From contig JBDTRB010000001.1 of the NCBI GenBank assembly GCA_039931865.1, positions 65,153-129,152 on the forward strand: 64,000 bases of DNA. Direction: 5' to 3'. The notes under the pieces were generated by a model that saw only the letters and a list, made by a program, of their open reading frames with translations, had not been told where the DNA came from and made no database searches. The translations under genes and the position numbers were made by a program. The stretch comes from JALYUA01 sp039931865. GTDB taxonomy: Bacteria; Acidobacteriota; Thermoanaerobaculia; UBA5066; Gp7-AA6. Every line of letters begins with the position of its first letter. The stretch's first letter is position 1. This document shows, piece after piece, positions 8,890 through 17,338 of the stretch.

Positions 8890-9551
8890 CCGCGGAAAGC
8901 CGACCGGCGGGCGAGCGCATGGGTCACGGCGAGCACGAGAAACGAGAAGACCACCAGGCCGAGGGCGCTCTTGCCCGCCGAAACGTAGTCGAGCGCCTGG
9001 ACGTCGTCGTAGATCGACACCGACAGCGTCCTCGTCACGCCCGGGATGCTGCCGCCGACCATCAGCACGACTCCGAACTCGCCGACCGTATGCGCGAAGG
9101 TGAGAACGATGCCCGTCAGGACGCCCGCCCAGCCCAGAGGCAGCGTCACGCGCAGGAACGTCGTCCACCGGGATTCACCGAGGCTCCTCGACACGTCAAC
9201 GAGCTTCGGATCGACGGAAGAGAACGCGGCGGCGAACGGGCGCACGGCGAACGGGAGGTTGTAGAGCACCGACGCGAGGAGGATCCCTGCAAAAGAGAAA
9301 GCCAGGCGGCTGCCGGTCCAGGATTCGTAGAGCCCTCCGATCGCGCTCCGCGGGCTCGTGGCGCGCAGCAGGTAGAAACCGAGAACCGTGGGCGGCAGCA
9401 CCAGGGGGAGCGCCACGAGCGCTTCGAACAGCGCTTTCCCGCGGAAGCGGCTGTTCGAGAGCCAGAACGCGAGGGGAATTCCGAGGGCTACCAGGATCGC
9501 GGTCGTCCATGCGGCGAGCCGAAAGGTCAGCGCGACCGCCGTCCAGTCCAT
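8886..9551 (-). CDS. modB: Molybdate ABC transporter permease
   Basis: 221 residues with five or six hydrophobic helices and the EAA loop region typical of ModB (AFSSVDPKLVDVSRSLGESRW...LPLGWAGVLTG). It forms the inner-membrane channel for molybdate delivered by ModA. Length matches the family. It starts 2 bp after modA and overlaps modC by 4 bp, forming the standard A-B-C order. Confidence 0.94.
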   Translation of the reverse strand: MDWTAVALTFRLAAWTTAILVALGIPLAFWLSNSRFRGKALFEALVALPLVLPPTVLGFYLLRATSPRSAIGGLYESWTGSRLAFSFAGILLASVLYNLPFAVRPFAAAFSSVDPKLVDVSRSLGESRWTTFLRVTLPLGWAGVLTGIVLTFAHTVGEFGVVLMVGGSIPGVTRTLSVSIYDDVQALDYVSAGKSALGLVVFSFLVLAVTHALARRSAFRG

Positions 9552-9553
9552 CC

Positions 9554-10342
9554 TCAGCGGCCCGGGGCCGGTCGTTCGAAACCGTAGCGGTCGAGAATCG
9601 CGCGGCCTCGATCCCCGGTCAGGAAATCTCGAAATGCCGCCGCGGCGGCCGGGTTCAAAGCCCAGGACAGGATCGCGCCTCCCTGCTCCAGCAACGGATG
9701 GGCCTCGCGCGGCACCGTCCAGAAGCGCCCCTTGTCACGAAGAACCGGCGCGACAGCGAGCGACAGCGCGATCACGCCGGCGTCGGCGGCTCCCGACTCC
9801 ACGAATTGCGCGGTTTGCGCCACATTTTCTCCGAGCACCAGCCGATCGAAACAGCGATCGTAGATTCCCGCGCTCCTCAAGGCGGCTTCGGCGGCGCGGC
9901 CGTAAGGGGCGTGGCGCGGGTTGGCGATGGCGATCCTGCGCACGGCGGGATCGAGGAGCGCCTCGAGGCCCCGCTTCTCGACGTCGAGCGGCGAGTCGCG
10001 CCTGACCCAGAGGACGATGCGGCCCCGCGCGTAGAGAAACCCAGAGCCCTTCACCGCGAGCCCGGCTTCGATCAGCCGGCGCGGGTACTCCGCGTCGGCG
10101 GAAAGGAACAGATCGAAGGGAGCGCGGTTCGCGAGCTGCGAGTAGAAGTTTCCAGACGATCCATATGTGACGGAGACGTCGACCTCCGGGCGAACTCCCC
10201 GAAACGCCGCCGTGACCTCGTCCAGTGCGAACTTGAGGTCCGCAGCCGCGGCGACGCGCACCAGCCGCGACGGCGGACGCGGCGGCCCCGCTGGAAGAGT
10301 GCCGGCCATGGCGAAACCCACCAACCATACGAGGATCGTCAT
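9554..10342 (-). CDS. modA: Molybdate-binding periplasmic protein
   Basis: 262 residues. Solute-binding protein that captures molybdate in the periplasm and hands it to ModB. Signal peptide MTILVWLVGFAMAGTLPAG, then the ModA-type core VAAAADLKFALDEV, TYGSSGNFYSQL and PFDLFLSADAEYPRRL, which supply the oxyanion ligands. The ATG at 10342 is chosen over an in-frame ATG 45 nt upstream because GAGGAG lies 7 nt before it, and the longer form would run into the ModE box. First gene of modABC, with a ModE-type palindrome 29-54 bp upstream. Confidence 0.93.
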   Translation of the reverse strand: MTILVWLVGFAMAGTLPAGPPRPPSRLVRVAAAADLKFALDEVTAAFRGVRPEVDVSVTYGSSGNFYSQLANRAPFDLFLSADAEYPRRLIEAGLAVKGSGFLYARGRIVLWVRRDSPLDVEKRGLEALLDPAVRRIAIANPRHAPYGRAAEAALRSAGIYDRCFDRLVLGENVAQTAQFVESGAADAGVIALSLAVAPVLRDKGRFWTVPREAHPLLEQGGAILSWALNPAAAAAFRDFLTGDRGRAILDRYGFERPAPGR

Positions 10343-10370
10343 CGCAGCTCCTCGACCCGGCGTTTCGGGT

Positions 10371-10396
10371 CCGATATATTTTGCCAACTATATCGG
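10371..10396. promoter_or_regulatory. ModE box (operator) upstream of modA
   Basis: Perfect inverted repeat CCGATATA (10371-10378), 10-nt spacer, TATATCGG (10389-10396). The TATA-rich palindrome with CG ends resembles the ModE operator known from E. coli. It lies between modE and modA, where it would cover the modABC promoter. A second copy with the same spacing is at 10806-10831. Confidence 0.8.
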
Positions 10397-10416
10397 CTGT
10401 TACGCCGGAGAAGGTC

Positions 10417-10776
10417 TCACTTTCGCGTCCGGGTTCGCAACTTTCGAAAGGAGTCCGCCGAGGCCGATCGGGCCGCCGCTTCCATCTCGCGATAGATCAC
10501 GAGGACATCGAGGCCGGTGTCCGTCAACCCCGCGCGCCCCCGGGCCGCCCCACCTCTCTCCATCACCACCAGGGGCTGGCGAAACGCGCGATTCATCGTC
10601 TGCACCAGCTTCCACGCCCGCATGTAGGACATCCCGAGCTTCTCGGAGGCGGCGCGCAGACTCCCCCCGCCGCGGATCGCGTCGAGGAGATCCGCCTTGC
10701 CCGGCCCGATCAGGATCTCCGACCCCCGGATCACCCGGATTCTGAGGCGAAGCTCGGCAGGAGCTTTCGGCGCCAT
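10417..10776 (-). CDS. modE: ModE-like winged-helix regulator (DNA-binding domain only)
   Basis: 119 residues, against about 260 for E. coli ModE. It carries the N-terminal winged helix (KADLLDAIRGGGSLRAASEKLGMSYMRAWKLVQTMN) that binds the modA operator. There is no C-terminal di-Mop molybdate-sensing domain, so how it senses molybdate is unclear. It lies upstream of modA on the same strand with a 74-bp gap. Start ATG at 10776 with TAGAAT (10783-10788) 6 nt upstream, implying a leaderless message. The second ModE box falls near its -35 position, so autoregulation is likely. Confidence 0.85.
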   Translation of the reverse strand: MAPKAPAELRLRIRVIRGSEILIGPGKADLLDAIRGGGSLRAASEKLGMSYMRAWKLVQTMNRAFRQPLVVMERGGAARGRAGLTDTGLDVLVIYREMEAAARSASADSFRKLRTRTRK

Positions 10777-10782
10777 CCAGAG

Positions 10783-10788
10783 ATTCTA
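10783..10788 (-). promoter_or_regulatory. -10 box TAGAAT, modE
   Basis: TANNNT hexamer 6 nt before the modE ATG. The ModE box at 10806-10831 begins 17 bp upstream, at the -35 region. Confidence 0.45.
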
Positions 10789-10805
10789 GCCCTGCGTCGA
10801 GACGT

Positions 10806-10831
10806 CCGATATATTTTGTCGGATATGTCGC
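10806..10831. promoter_or_regulatory. Second ModE box, between modE and the porin gene
   Basis: CCGATATA (10806-10813), 10-nt spacer, TATGTCGC (10824-10831): first arm identical and second arm 6 of 8 to the modA operator, with the same spacing. It sits in the 62-bp divergent gap, 7 bp before the porin ATG and 29 bp before modE, so one bound repressor could control both genes. Confidence 0.7.
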
Positions 10832-10838
10832 TGGCACG

Positions 10839-11996
10839 ATGACGGATCGCCGGCGCGTTCTCTTTGCTCTGCTGTCTTTCGTCGCCTGCCTGATTCCCGC
10901 GTTCTCGGAAGCGCAGGTCCAGATCCGGGCCGGGCCGGACGCGTTCTTCCGGCTGGGCTTTCAGGTCCAGGGCTGGGCGGACCGGGCTTCCGACCCGGTG
11001 ACGCTGGGGTACTCCCAGAACATGTTCCTGCGCCGCGTCCGCCTGATCGTCGCGGGCCAGATCGCTCCCACCGTCTCCTTCTTTTCGCAGACGGAAAACC
11101 AGAGGCTGGGAAATGCCGGGACGGGAAACACAACCCCGACGAAGAGTCTCTCGACGGGTCTTCTGGTCCAGGACGCGTTCGCGGAGTGGAAGCTCCAGGG
11201 CGACTTCCTCATGCTCGACGCGGGTCTTTTCTACGTCCCGCAGAGCCGCAATGTCCTCACGGGCTCGTCGTCGACGCTCGCGTTGGATGGCGCAACCTTT
11301 TTGCAGCAGCAGAATGCGGTCACCGCGTCCAACGGCGGGCGCGACGTCGGCCTTGCGTTGAAGGGATACCTGCTGCGAGACCGGCTCGAATACCGCGCCG
11401 GCGTCTTCGACGGACAGCGATCCCCCGGACCCGGGACCTCGGGGTCCCGCGACGCCCCCCGCTTCGCGGGGCGGCTCCAGTACGACTTCCTGGAGCCGGA
11501 GAAGGGATACACGTACGCGGGAACGAACCGCGGTGCCCGGAAGATTGTCGCGGCCGGCGCGTGGGCGGACGCGCAGGGCGATTTTCTTGCCTGGGGCGCC
11601 GACGCGGCTCTCGATCTGCCGGTCCCCGGCGGGGCGGCGACTGCGGAAGTCGACTACGCGCTCTTCGACGGGGGGCGCCAGTTCGTCCAGACGGCGGGCG
11701 GCGTTTCGAGCTCCCTCCTTCCGAGCGAACATTCGATCACCGCTCACGCGGGCTACTTTCACGCCGCGACGCAGCTGCAGCCCTTTGTGCGCTACGAACG
11801 GCTCGCGTTCGCGGAACAGGCGCTCGCCGGGCGGAATCAGCGGCGGTACGCAGCCGGCCTCAACTGGTACCTCTCCGGAAACAACCTCAAGATCTCCGGC
11901 ATCTACGAGAGGACGAGGCCCGGGTCTCCGCCGCCGGGCGCGCGGGCGCGGGAAACCCACCACTTCGTGGTGCAGATCCAGGTCTACTACTTCTGA
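10839..11996 (+). CDS. OprO/OprP-like outer-membrane porin, predicted molybdate-regulated
   Basis: 385 residues. Signal peptide MTDRRRVLFALLSFVACLIPAFSEA, then alternating amphipathic strands typical of phosphate-selective porin O/P (FLRRVRLIVAGQI, SFFSQTENQR, AGLFYVPQSRN). It ends in an aromatic C-terminal strand (FVVQIQVYYF) as expected for Bam-assembled barrels. It would let oxyanions cross the outer membrane. A ModE-type palindrome 7 bp before the ATG ties it to molybdate rather than phosphate; that substrate is inference. No Shine-Dalgarno is visible. Divergent from modE. Confidence 0.82.
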   Translation: MTDRRRVLFALLSFVACLIPAFSEAQVQIRAGPDAFFRLGFQVQGWADRASDPVTLGYSQNMFLRRVRLIVAGQIAPTVSFFSQTENQRLGNAGTGNTTPTKSLSTGLLVQDAFAEWKLQGDFLMLDAGLFYVPQSRNVLTGSSSTLALDGATFLQQQNAVTASNGGRDVGLALKGYLLRDRLEYRAGVFDGQRSPGPGTSGSRDAPRFAGRLQYDFLEPEKGYTYAGTNRGARKIVAAGAWADAQGDFLAWGADAALDLPVPGGAATAEVDYALFDGGRQFVQTAGGVSSSLLPSEHSITAHAGYFHAATQLQPFVRYERLAFAEQALAGRNQRRYAAGLNWYLSGNNLKISGIYERTRPGSPPPGARARETHHFVVQIQVYYF

Positions 11997-12013
11997 TCGA
12001 AGGGAGGAGGTGG

Positions 12014-12062
12014 GTTGAAAGTCGAGCGTTCCGCGTTGAGCGCTCGGAGTTGAGAGTTGGCT
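12014..12062 (+). repeat. Degenerate GTTGAGC heptamer array (7 units)
   Basis: Seven consecutive 7-bp units: GTTGAAA, GTCGAGC, GTTCCGC, GTTGAGC, GCTCGGA, GTTGAGA, GTTGGCT. The period is kept although units have diverged. Confidence 0.55.
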
Positions 12063-12118
12063 CAGGGCCGGGCTCAGCCCGCACCCTCCAATTCCCGATT
12101 TCGCAGCTCGCCAGTCCA

Positions 12119-12172
12119 GTGGACTGCGGAGTACCGCGGCCGGTCTCGCTCCCCGTGGCCGCTCGGCTCCCC
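12119..12172 (-). repeat. Dispersed ~50-bp intergenic element, copy B
   Basis: Reverse-complement copy: GGAGCCGAGCGGCCACG, GAGCGAGACCGGCCGCGGTA, CTCCGCAGTCCAC. It lies between two heptamer arrays in the convergent gap between the porin and the next gene. Confidence 0.75.
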
Positions 12173-12207
12173 ATTAGCGACTAGCGATTAGCGATTACCG
12201 ATCACCA
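12173..12207 (+). repeat. ATTAGCG heptamer array (5 units)
   Basis: ATTAGCG, ACTAGCG, ATTAGCG, ATTACCG, ATCACCA in strict 7-bp register, directly abutting dispersed element copy B. Confidence 0.7.
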
Positions 12208-12214
12208 ATCCCGT

Positions 12215-13924
12215 TCACGGAACGCGCCCCGGCGATTTAGGCCTCCATCCGCCGTCGCGCGAAACGACGTAAGCGCGCCGGGCGGCCACGTCGTCGAACG
12301 TCTGCTTCTCGCCTCCCGGCCAGATCACCTCGACCCGGACGCCGCTTTCGGCGGTACCGAGCCCGAAGTGGAGGTCCGTCAGTGAGCCGGACGCGTAGGA
12401 GGGAGACGGGTAGAACTCCCGCATTTGGGATCGCCCGCCTGAGGTCACTCGGACTTTCGTGCCGAGGACCGTCCGGCCGTCCCGGCTCACCCGCGGCTCG
12501 ATCGAGATCCACGATTGCCGGCTCCCGACGAGGTTCTCGAACAGCCTCGAGGGCCCCGCGACGTCGACAACGAAGAGGTCGAGGTCGCCATCCCGGTCGA
12601 TGTCGGCGACCGCGCTGCCGCGTCCGGCCATCCGGACCCGGCCGAGGTCCCCGGATGCGGTCCACTCCTCGAATTTTCCCTGGCCGGCGTTCCGGAGCAG
12701 CACAGCCTTCTGCGCGTAGGAGCCGTCTCCCGCCTCGACGTACTTCGCGTTTCCGCTCTTGTAGTGCCCGACCCTTCGCACGATCTTCGGGGCGAGATGG
12801 CCGCCGACCGCGTAGAGGTCCGGCCAGCCGTCATTGTCGAAGTCCGCGAAATGCGTTCCCCATCGGACGAACGGCTCGCCGATCGCCGCGGCGCCCGCCG
12901 CGGCGCCCGCGTCCTCGAACAGCGAGCCCTCGACGTTCCTGTACAGGCTGTTGGGCTCGCCGCCGAAATTCGTGACGAAGAGGCTCGGCCGCCCCGACCC
13001 GAAAGGGTCTCCGACAGCGACGCCCATGCCCGCCCGCGGCCCCTGCCCGAGCACGCCGGCGCCCGTCTCGGCGGTCGTCTCCTCGAACGTGCCGTTCCCG
13101 CGATTGTGAAAGAGGCGGTTCGACACCCGGTCGTTGACGAAGAAGAGATCGGGATGTCCGTCGCCGTCGTAGTCGAGCACCGCGATTCCAAGCGCCTTCG
13201 TCTCCGCGGGATTCATGGCGAGGCCGGCCGCGGCGGTCACGTCCTGGAAATGCCGGTTGCCGAGGTTGCGGTACAGGTGCGAAGGCTGTCCGCGGTAGTC
13301 GTCGGGGACCCGCAGCTGGAACTGGGGTTGCGACGCCTCCCACTCCGGGGTCGAATCGAGATAGTTCCCGACGACGACGTCGACCCGACCGTCGCCGTCG
13401 TAGTCGAGAAAAGCCGCGCCGATCGAGAACAGCGGGTCTTCGAGTCCCGTGTTCTTCCCTTTCTCGAACGTGCCGTCGCCGCGGTTCCAGTACACCGTGT
13501 TCGCGCCCACGTTCGTGAGATACAGGTCGAGCCGCCCGTCGCCGTCGAGGTCCGCCCAGAACGCACCCATCCCGAGCCCGCACGCATGAAGACCCGCGTG
13601 CGCGGTGACGTCCTGAAACTTTCCGCCGCCCAGGTTCCGATAGAGCTTCCCGCACGAGCTCTCGTTCGGCTTGCCCCAGTGCGGCACCGAGCCCGTAACG
13701 TAGAGGTCCGGCAGGCCGTCGCCGTCGTAGTCGCCGAACGCGCAGCCGCCGATCATCGTCGCGATCATTTTCAGGCGCCGCATGTCGGCCGTGACCCGGA
13801 CGTCGATGCCGGAGCTCCGCGTGATGTCGCCGAAGACTCCCGCCACGGAAAGGGCGTCGGGAACGGCGGCGGTCGAAAGCGCGAATGCGAGAACCGCCGC
13901 CATCGACAGGAGGACTCTCTTCAC
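12215..13924 (-). CDS. CRTAC1-family secreted protein (FG-GAP/VCBS repeats, ASPIC/UnbV)
   Basis: 569 residues. Hydrophobic signal peptide (VKRVLLSMAAVLAFALSTAA), repeated calcium-loop blades (DYDGDGLPDLY, DLDGDGRLDLY, DYDGDGRVD, DIDRDGDLD) and a C-terminal ASPIC/UnbV domain ending GVRVEVIWPGGEKQTF. Same architecture as the lipoprotein at 6032-7783, but with an ordinary signal peptide rather than a lipobox. Start GTG at 13924 overlaps the stop of the upstream gene by 4 bp (GTGA), so the two are co-expressed and probably functionally linked. Exact role unknown. Confidence 0.87.
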   Translation of the reverse strand: MKRVLLSMAAVLAFALSTAAVPDALSVAGVFGDITRSSGIDVRVTADMRRLKMIATMIGGCAFGDYDGDGLPDLYVTGSVPHWGKPNESSCGKLYRNLGGGKFQDVTAHAGLHACGLGMGAFWADLDGDGRLDLYLTNVGANTVYWNRGDGTFEKGKNTGLEDPLFSIGAAFLDYDGDGRVDVVVGNYLDSTPEWEASQPQFQLRVPDDYRGQPSHLYRNLGNRHFQDVTAAAGLAMNPAETKALGIAVLDYDGDGHPDLFFVNDRVSNRLFHNRGNGTFEETTAETGAGVLGQGPRAGMGVAVGDPFGSGRPSLFVTNFGGEPNSLYRNVEGSLFEDAGAAAGAAAIGEPFVRWGTHFADFDNDGWPDLYAVGGHLAPKIVRRVGHYKSGNAKYVEAGDGSYAQKAVLLRNAGQGKFEEWTASGDLGRVRMAGRGSAVADIDRDGDLDLFVVDVAGPSRLFENLVGSRQSWISIEPRVSRDGRTVLGTKVRVTSGGRSQMREFYPSPSYASGSLTDLHFGLGTAESGVRVEVIWPGGEKQTFDDVAARRAYVVSRDGGWRPKSPGRVP

Positions 13925-16900
13925 CGCGGAGTTTCTCCCCCCGACGAGCTCGCGCCGGATCGCACCGCGTCGCGGAAAGCGTCCGGACCGCCAGGCCGCG
14001 TGAGCCATCGCTCCCGGAACCGGCGCAGGCCGTCCGAGTCGGCGGGTTGCAGCGGTTCGCCGTAGCGGCTGTCGTCCATCCCATGGAACGGGAGCGGCTC
14101 GACGGTCTGAGCCGCCACCGTGTTCTTGTCCGCGTCCTTGTCCCACCCGTCGAGAACGATCAACCAGTCCCGCACCCAGCCCGCCGGCACGGAAGGAAGA
14201 GCGCGCGCGTCGAACTCGAGACGAACGGCGTCGCCGCCCTTCATCACGACGTACCGGTCGTCGGCCTCGGAGAGGAGCTCGTCCACGCGGCCGAACCGGG
14301 TGTACATCCCCGACATGTCCGCCCAGCGCGGAGCGGTGTCCACGTCGTCGTGGACGAAGACCTGCGGTCCGTCGGGAGTCTCGCGGGTCATCCGCGAGTA
14401 GCCCCGGAACGAGAGGTCCGCGGACAGCAGCGGCGCCGGGGTCTCCCGCGTCGCGGCGGGAAGCTCGTCGACCGTATAGGCGACGCGGTCCCAGTAGACC
14501 GCGAGATTGGTGCGGATGCGGACCCGCGGATCGCGCCGGTTCAGAACGGCGGACAGATCGACCGGCATCGTCTTCGTCTTTCCGGCGGGATATCCCATCG
14601 CCGGGAGAACCGTTTTCCAGCCGCCGCGGCCGTCCGGGATCGCGAGCTCGGGTCCGAGGGAACATCGACCCGCTCCCTGGGACAGCGACACGTTGATCGA
14701 GGTGTCCGCGAAGAAGATCCAGCCCGTCAGGTAGAGGAGAACGGTGCGCGCGTCCCTGGCCTCGGGAAGCTCCAGCACCAGGTCGTGGGGCGCGACGATC
14801 CCCTGGTATCGCGTCGGCGCGAAGCCCGCGAGATACACGCCGTCCTGCCTCGCGATCTCCGCGGTGCGGTCGCGTCCCTTCTCGTCGAGCGCTCGGGGCG
14901 TCAGCGGCCGCGAGACCGTGAAAAGCGCCTTCGGCGGAAAAGGCGGCGGCACCATCTTTTCGTTCGCGACGAGCTCGACGCCGGCCGGATGGTCCACGGC
15001 CGAGAGCCTCGCGAGGTCGAGGTACGCCGTCTCCCAGAGCTCCTCCGTGAAATCGAGCCGGAGCCGCCCACCCGCGTCGGGACGCAGGATCGACCCCGGA
15101 ATGATCAGCCATTCGCGCGTGTCCGCGGCCGCCTGGTGAACGCCGTCGTACAGGAGACCCGCGGGGCTCCGCCCGAGCGCGTCGGTCACGAACGTCCACC
15201 GCCGCCCGTCGAATGCGTAGAGGAAGGGACACGACCCCTTCAGCTGCTGGACCTCGCGCACCAGCGTCTTCGCCGCCGGCGAGAGCGCGTTCTGCGGGAC
15301 GCCGTTCGTCCACACGACCCGAAGCACGTCCGGTCGGCGGGTCGGGCCGAGCCCGATCCGGGTCACCGGCCTCGACGCGGTCCGAAACGCATAGAGAGCG
15401 CCCGACTTGATCTCGATCTCCGAACCGAAGCCGAGGCGATTGACCTTCGCGGACCCGGTCGGCAGCCCCTCGAGAGCGACGTCGATCCAGGCGTTCGCGT
15501 TGCCCCCCTCATTGTCCAGGAGAGCGGCTCCCCCCTCGGGCGTAATGAGCACGAGGTCGAGATCGCCGTCTCCGTCGGCGTCGACCGCTTCGGCATCGAG
15601 CGCCGGCGGAAACGAGGCCTCGACCTTCGCGAACCCGCCCGCGCCGTCGTTACGAAAGAGAGCGGAGCCGCGGCGCGACGCGACGAAGAGGTCGAGCGCG
15701 CCGTCGTTGTCGAAGTCGAAGAGGAGCGGCCGGCCTCCTGCCGGGAGCTCCCGCGCCGGAAGGAACGTGCCATCGCCGCGATTCAAGGCGACGAAGGCGG
15801 CCGTGTCCGTCGTCCACACGAGGTCGGGCCGTCCGTCCGCATTCAGGTCCGCCGCCGATACCGCAAGGACGGCGCCGGCGCGCGGGAGCCCGGCGTCGCG
15901 CTCCGCAAATCGTCCGCCGCGCAGGTTGTCGAGGAGCGCAAGCCCGCCGGCGGCGCGGGCGATGACGACGTCCGGGTCGCCGTCGCGGTCGAAGTCCGCC
16001 ACGGCCGCGGCGTGCGAGGCGGTCCCGGCCGGCAGGCCCGCCGTGGCGTCGGCCCATGTCCCGTCGAGATTGTTGCGGGCGAGCCGGTCACCGGCCGGGC
16101 CGCAGACGTAGAGATCGAGGTCGCCGTCCGAGTCGTAGTCGATTGCGACGACGCGTTCTCCCGCCGGGATCGCAACCCGCCGAAAGCCGCCCCCCGCCTG
16201 CGCGTTCCACAACGCGCCCGGCGTCGCGACGTCGAGCGCTCCTGAGTTCTGTATGTCGGCGACGGCGAGATCGGCGGCGGCGGCGGAGCCCGGGAGCGGC
16301 GCGGCGCGGTATCCCTCCCGGGCGGCGGCGAAGGAAATGCCGGCGGCGCCCGCAAAGGCGAGATCGCGCCCGTCCTTCCCGGCCGCCCGCACGGCGGTCG
16401 CGCGGGAGATGCCCCGAAGACCGGCAAGCGGCTTCTGGTGAAACCTGACGGGAATCGCCTTCGGCCGGCTGCGAACCCGCGTCGCAAGCTCCGCGGACCA
16501 CTCCTCGAGCGGGATCCCGACGACGCCCGGATCCACGTCGTGTCTCGCCTGCTGGTAGCGCGGAAGTCCCCGAAGGAGGTTCTCGAGGAGCCGCATCTTG
16601 ATCGAGGCCGCCGCGGCGTCGCCCGATTCGATCGAGGACCGCGCTTCCGTCAGGGCACGCTCGAGCCTCGCCTCCCGGTTTTCGAGCAGATTCGCGAGGC
16701 GGTCGAATGCGGCGAGGGCACGCGGGCGATCCCCGCCTTCCCGATCGAGCTCCACTGCCCGCAGCAGAAGGAAGAGATTTCCGGGCGCCTGCGCCACCGC
16801 CTCCTCGATCTGCCTCCGCGCCCCTCGACGGTCCGCGGCCGGAGCAGAGGACAGCAGGCGCGCGGCGTTCCAGCGTGAGGAGAGGTCTCGGGGATTCGCC

Positions 16901-17277
16901 GCGGCGGCCCGGCCGTAGGCACCGGCGGCCGCGGCATTTTCTCCGGCCGCCTCGGCCCACGCTCCTTCGAGCGCCAGAACGCGCGAGTCATTCGGAGCAA
17001 GGCGCAGCGCCTCGGCGAGAAGCGACTTCGCCGCGGCAGCGTCCTTCCCGCGGAGCGCCGCGACGGCGCCGTCCGCCCATCCGAGGGGTTCCGACGGAGC
17101 GAGTCTCCGGACGGAGGCGAAGCGGGCCTTCGCCGTGGCGAGGTCTCCCTCCTCGAGGCTCGCGAGGCCGACGTTCTTGTCAGCCTCGAGACGGCCAGGG
17201 TCGGGATCGGCTGGTGGGCGCACGCCGGCGGCGGCGAAGAGAAGAGCGGCGGAAAGGAGAAGCCCGGCCAGCGGCAT
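13921..17277 (-). CDS. Large secreted TPR / FG-GAP / ASPIC-UnbV protein with unassigned C-terminal region
   Basis: 1118 residues. Signal peptide (MPLAGLLLSAALLFAAAG), TPR-like helical repeats to about residue 250, then an FG-GAP/VCBS region (about 300-640) with DYDSDGDLDLY, DFDRDGDPD, DLNADGRPD, DFDNDGALDLF and DADGDGDLD. An ASPIC/UnbV-like segment follows (GSEIEIKSGALY ... LRVVWTNGVPQ). The last ~420 residues, beginning near CPFLYAFDGRRWTFVTD, match no family I can name. TPRs plus a propeller suggest a protein-interaction scaffold outside the cytoplasm. Paired with the ASPIC/UnbV gene through a GTGA overlap. Confidence 0.82.
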   Translation of the reverse strand: MPLAGLLLSAALLFAAAGVRPPADPDPGRLEADKNVGLASLEEGDLATAKARFASVRRLAPSEPLGWADGAVAALRGKDAAAAKSLLAEALRLAPNDSRVLALEGAWAEAAGENAAAAGAYGRAAAANPRDLSSRWNAARLLSSAPAADRRGARRQIEEAVAQAPGNLFLLLRAVELDREGGDRPRALAAFDRLANLLENREARLERALTEARSSIESGDAAAASIKMRLLENLLRGLPRYQQARHDVDPGVVGIPLEEWSAELATRVRSRPKAIPVRFHQKPLAGLRGISRATAVRAAGKDGRDLAFAGAAGISFAAAREGYRAAPLPGSAAAADLAVADIQNSGALDVATPGALWNAQAGGGFRRVAIPAGERVVAIDYDSDGDLDLYVCGPAGDRLARNNLDGTWADATAGLPAGTASHAAAVADFDRDGDPDVVIARAAGGLALLDNLRGGRFAERDAGLPRAGAVLAVSAADLNADGRPDLVWTTDTAAFVALNRGDGTFLPARELPAGGRPLLFDFDNDGALDLFVASRRGSALFRNDGAGGFAKVEASFPPALDAEAVDADGDGDLDLVLITPEGGAALLDNEGGNANAWIDVALEGLPTGSAKVNRLGFGSEIEIKSGALYAFRTASRPVTRIGLGPTRRPDVLRVVWTNGVPQNALSPAAKTLVREVQQLKGSCPFLYAFDGRRWTFVTDALGRSPAGLLYDGVHQAAADTREWLIIPGSILRPDAGGRLRLDFTEELWETAYLDLARLSAVDHPAGVELVANEKMVPPPFPPKALFTVSRPLTPRALDEKGRDRTAEIARQDGVYLAGFAPTRYQGIVAPHDLVLELPEARDARTVLLYLTGWIFFADTSINVSLSQGAGRCSLGPELAIPDGRGGWKTVLPAMGYPAGKTKTMPVDLSAVLNRRDPRVRIRTNLAVYWDRVAYTVDELPAATRETPAPLLSADLSFRGYSRMTRETPDGPQVFVHDDVDTAPRWADMSGMYTRFGRVDELLSEADDRYVVMKGGDAVRLEFDARALPSVPAGWVRDWLIVLDGWDKDADKNTVAAQTVEPLPFHGMDDSRYGEPLQPADSDGLRRFRERWLTRPGGPDAFRDAVRSGASSSGGETPR

Positions 17278-17338
17278 CGACGCAGTCCCGGGTCCTCTTC
17301 GAATCAGTTCCGGAAGCGAGGGCCGGGAAAACGCGAGG

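Noticed and set aside
12072..12086. GGGCTCAGCCC inverted repeat after the porin gene as a terminator.
   Set aside because: The loop would be too short for a stable hairpin and no T-run follows.
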